Shown here one piece after another: positions 62,329-64,000 of a stretch of DNA of 64,000 bases (the first letter of the stretch is position 1; every line of letters starts with the position of its first letter). Made by a program: the position numbers and the translations under genes. This stretch comes from Magicicada septendecula. Taxonomy: Eukaryota; Arthropoda; Insecta; Hemiptera; Cicadidae. The notes beneath the pieces are model-generated. The model saw only the letters and a program-made list of their open reading frames with translations. It was not told where the DNA came from and did not search any database. The DNA is taken from assembly GCA_034769895.1 (NCBI GenBank), contig JAWRYS010000710.1, forward strand, positions 558,001-622,000, in the 5' to 3' direction.

Positions 62329-64000
62329 TGTAAGAAAACCCTGTATGCGGTCTTTACAAAAAAAGATAATAGAGAAAAAATTTGATTTTCAAAAAAATAA
62401 AATTTTCAAAAAAAAATATTGTTTATGTTTTAATCAATGTCTGTAATTGTGAAATAATCCTGTTTTAATGTTCTGTTAAAAATTTTAATAATTAAGAAGT
62501 TATTTATTAATTATTGAGCACTTCTGGAAGATCTGAACCAAGTCTGGAGTTAATCAGATTAACTCCGGTCAGCAATCGATTTGTGATGTTTAGTGCTGGT
62601 CCAATATCTCACTGTTAATTAATATTTTCTTCTTCTTGAAGTCTTGTTACATTAATAAATAAACCTTAAATTAGCATGTGAAATAATAATAGATACAAAC
62701 AATTGAAATAAATGGATTTATTAACAAATTTAATAAATAATCGATTTTTAATCGATTGGGAGCAATTATCGACTCCGTCTCAGATAATAATAGATTCGTT
62801 CATACAGTGGAAAAAATTATTTCAAGTATTATATAAAAAAGGTTCTTGGAGCGATTATATTAATAGTCAGAGAAGGGTAACGAGAAAGTATAACATTAAC
62901 AATTAAAGTAGTTCCATAATTATCATCTAACAATATTTAAATAATTCTGATATAATGTTTAAAAAAGTTGAATCGTCAAACAATGTGTAGCTTCTGACGT
63001 CACTCGATGAGGAAGGCACAGAATCGTATTTTTCAAAGATGGCCGCTCCTAGGTATGGCGAGGTTATTGGTAATGTCGTCGTGTTAAAATCTCACAGCAA
63101 AATTACCTTCATAAATGTTTGAAATGTCCCCGCACTGGTGTAATCTGTCTAATAGGTTGTTTGGTGTGTTCTGAAGAAGTGTTCCGTGTATACTTGTGTT
63201 AATTGTGTTATTTGATTTGTGTTCACTTCTGTGGGTTAACTATTCAAAAAGTGGTTATGATTTGTAGCGTTAGTTATCACAGATATATATTGTTTTACTG
63301 TTTTAAATCACTAGTATAATGAAGTTTGGTGTTAGTTTTCACTATTGTCGCTAAAGTTTCTGTAGGTTTAGTTAGAAAAGTGTTTAATTTATTTAACTCT
63401 CGTTACACTGATATTAGAAGGTAACCGTAGTACCATTTTCTACACGGTTTTAAGGAACGTTATATTACACAACTATTCAGCTTGATATTCAACAAAAGAC
63501 TAAACTAACTTCCTTCATGTTATCAAAATCTGGCCCAGTTAATCTTTGAAAAAGTATTGTTAAAATATTTTGATTTCCCATACACATGATACAAAATTAC
63601 ATTATATATTGAATTTATTTATTTTATTCATCACTTTCATGAATTATGATCCTTATCAGTGGTTTAATCATCTCATTCCTTTTAAATTGATACATTATAG
63701 TCCATATCTGTTGACATTTTGTGGAAATTACCAAATTTCTCTCTTTTTGGAAATCTAGGCTCAAAAATTGGTTTCCGCCTTCGTATAATTTTTCTGCCAT
63801 TTTAATTGTTATTAATACGATTATAATAAATTTTAATTAGTCATATTTCTCTTCCTTTCCTTAAATACATATAAATTGAACCTTTGAACTGGTTTTTTAT
63901 GTTAATCTCTGAATTTGACATTGCTCTTTAAAATTAATTAATTTATATATTTTGAAAATTTACAATATTTTAAGGTATATTTCCTTATTATCACTTTAAC
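62329..64000 (-). repeat. Tandem unit R9 (partial, non-coding head only)
   Basis: The first 1672 bp of another subtype B unit with a single 163-bp segment, cut by the window end. The array therefore continues to the right as well as to the left. Confidence 0.95.

Noticed and set aside
1..64000. Whole array as an assembly artefact
   Set aside because: Units differ by private substitutions, three classes of indel and one insertion with a target duplication, which simple assembly looping would not create. R7/R8 alone remain open to doubt.
1..64000. CRISPR array, tRNA, rRNA or bacterial operon
   Set aside because: Repeat length, AT-rich non-coding spacing and gag/Penelope content are eukaryotic. 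No short spaced repeats, cloverleaf or rRNA-like stretch was seen.

Overview
The window is almost entirely one tandem array. A head-to-tail repeat of about 7.3-8.3 kb runs from end to end: a partial unit R0 (1-545), eight complete units R1-R8 (starts 546, 8311, 16078, 23855, 31630, 39406, 47671, 55000) and a partial unit R9 (62329-64000). The DNA is strongly AT-rich, with long non-coding stretches, a gag-type retrotransposon gene in every unit and one Penelope-like element insertion. This points to a eukaryote, most likely an insect or other arthropod; I cannot name the species.

Each unit has the same layout. Coding sense is the minus strand, so it reads from high to low coordinates. A tRNA primer-binding-site-like sequence abutting a possible LTR edge (TGTAA/TTACA ends) lies just upstream of gag. 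Then come a gag gene of about 2.1 kb (coiled coil, capsid-like core, Arg/Asn/Gln-rich tail) and, at its 3' end, a textbook -1 frameshift heptamer TTTAAAC with a predicted hairpin, leading into a short 86-codon -1 frame. After that there is no reverse transcriptase, RNase H or integrase, only about 5 kb of AT-rich non-coding DNA. That DNA holds a degenerate ~92-bp tandem repeat, a long polypyrimidine tract, a 163-bp duplication in some units, and a small GC-richer island with a CRE palindrome and a short plus-strand ORF. The unit therefore looks like a non-autonomous, gag-only LTR retroelement (comparable to the TR-GAG/LARD idea from plants) amplified into a macrosatellite.

Only one gag copy, at 21611-23725 in R3, is open over its full 704 codons. 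The others carry lesions, many of them shared by neighbouring units: R1/R2 share a nonsense codon and a 10-bp deletion; R5-R8 share a +1 frameshift and a nonsense codon; R7/R8 also share a 1-bp deletion and a 282-bp net deletion. These shared lesions show that already-dead copies were multiplied by tandem duplication or unequal exchange, not by fresh retrotransposition. Two subtypes exist. A is R1-R4 plus the head of R5 (163-bp duplication present, shorter gag start). B is the tail of R5 through R9 (single 163-bp copy, longer ancestral-looking gag N-terminus). R5 is an A/B recombinant.

R6 alone is interrupted by a 646-bp insertion (42035-42680): a severely truncated Penelope-like element with 219-bp perfect inverted arms, a remnant of the endonuclease C-terminus, a target-site duplication and a hammerhead-ribozyme-like core. 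No cellular single-copy gene, tRNA, rRNA or CRISPR array was recognised.
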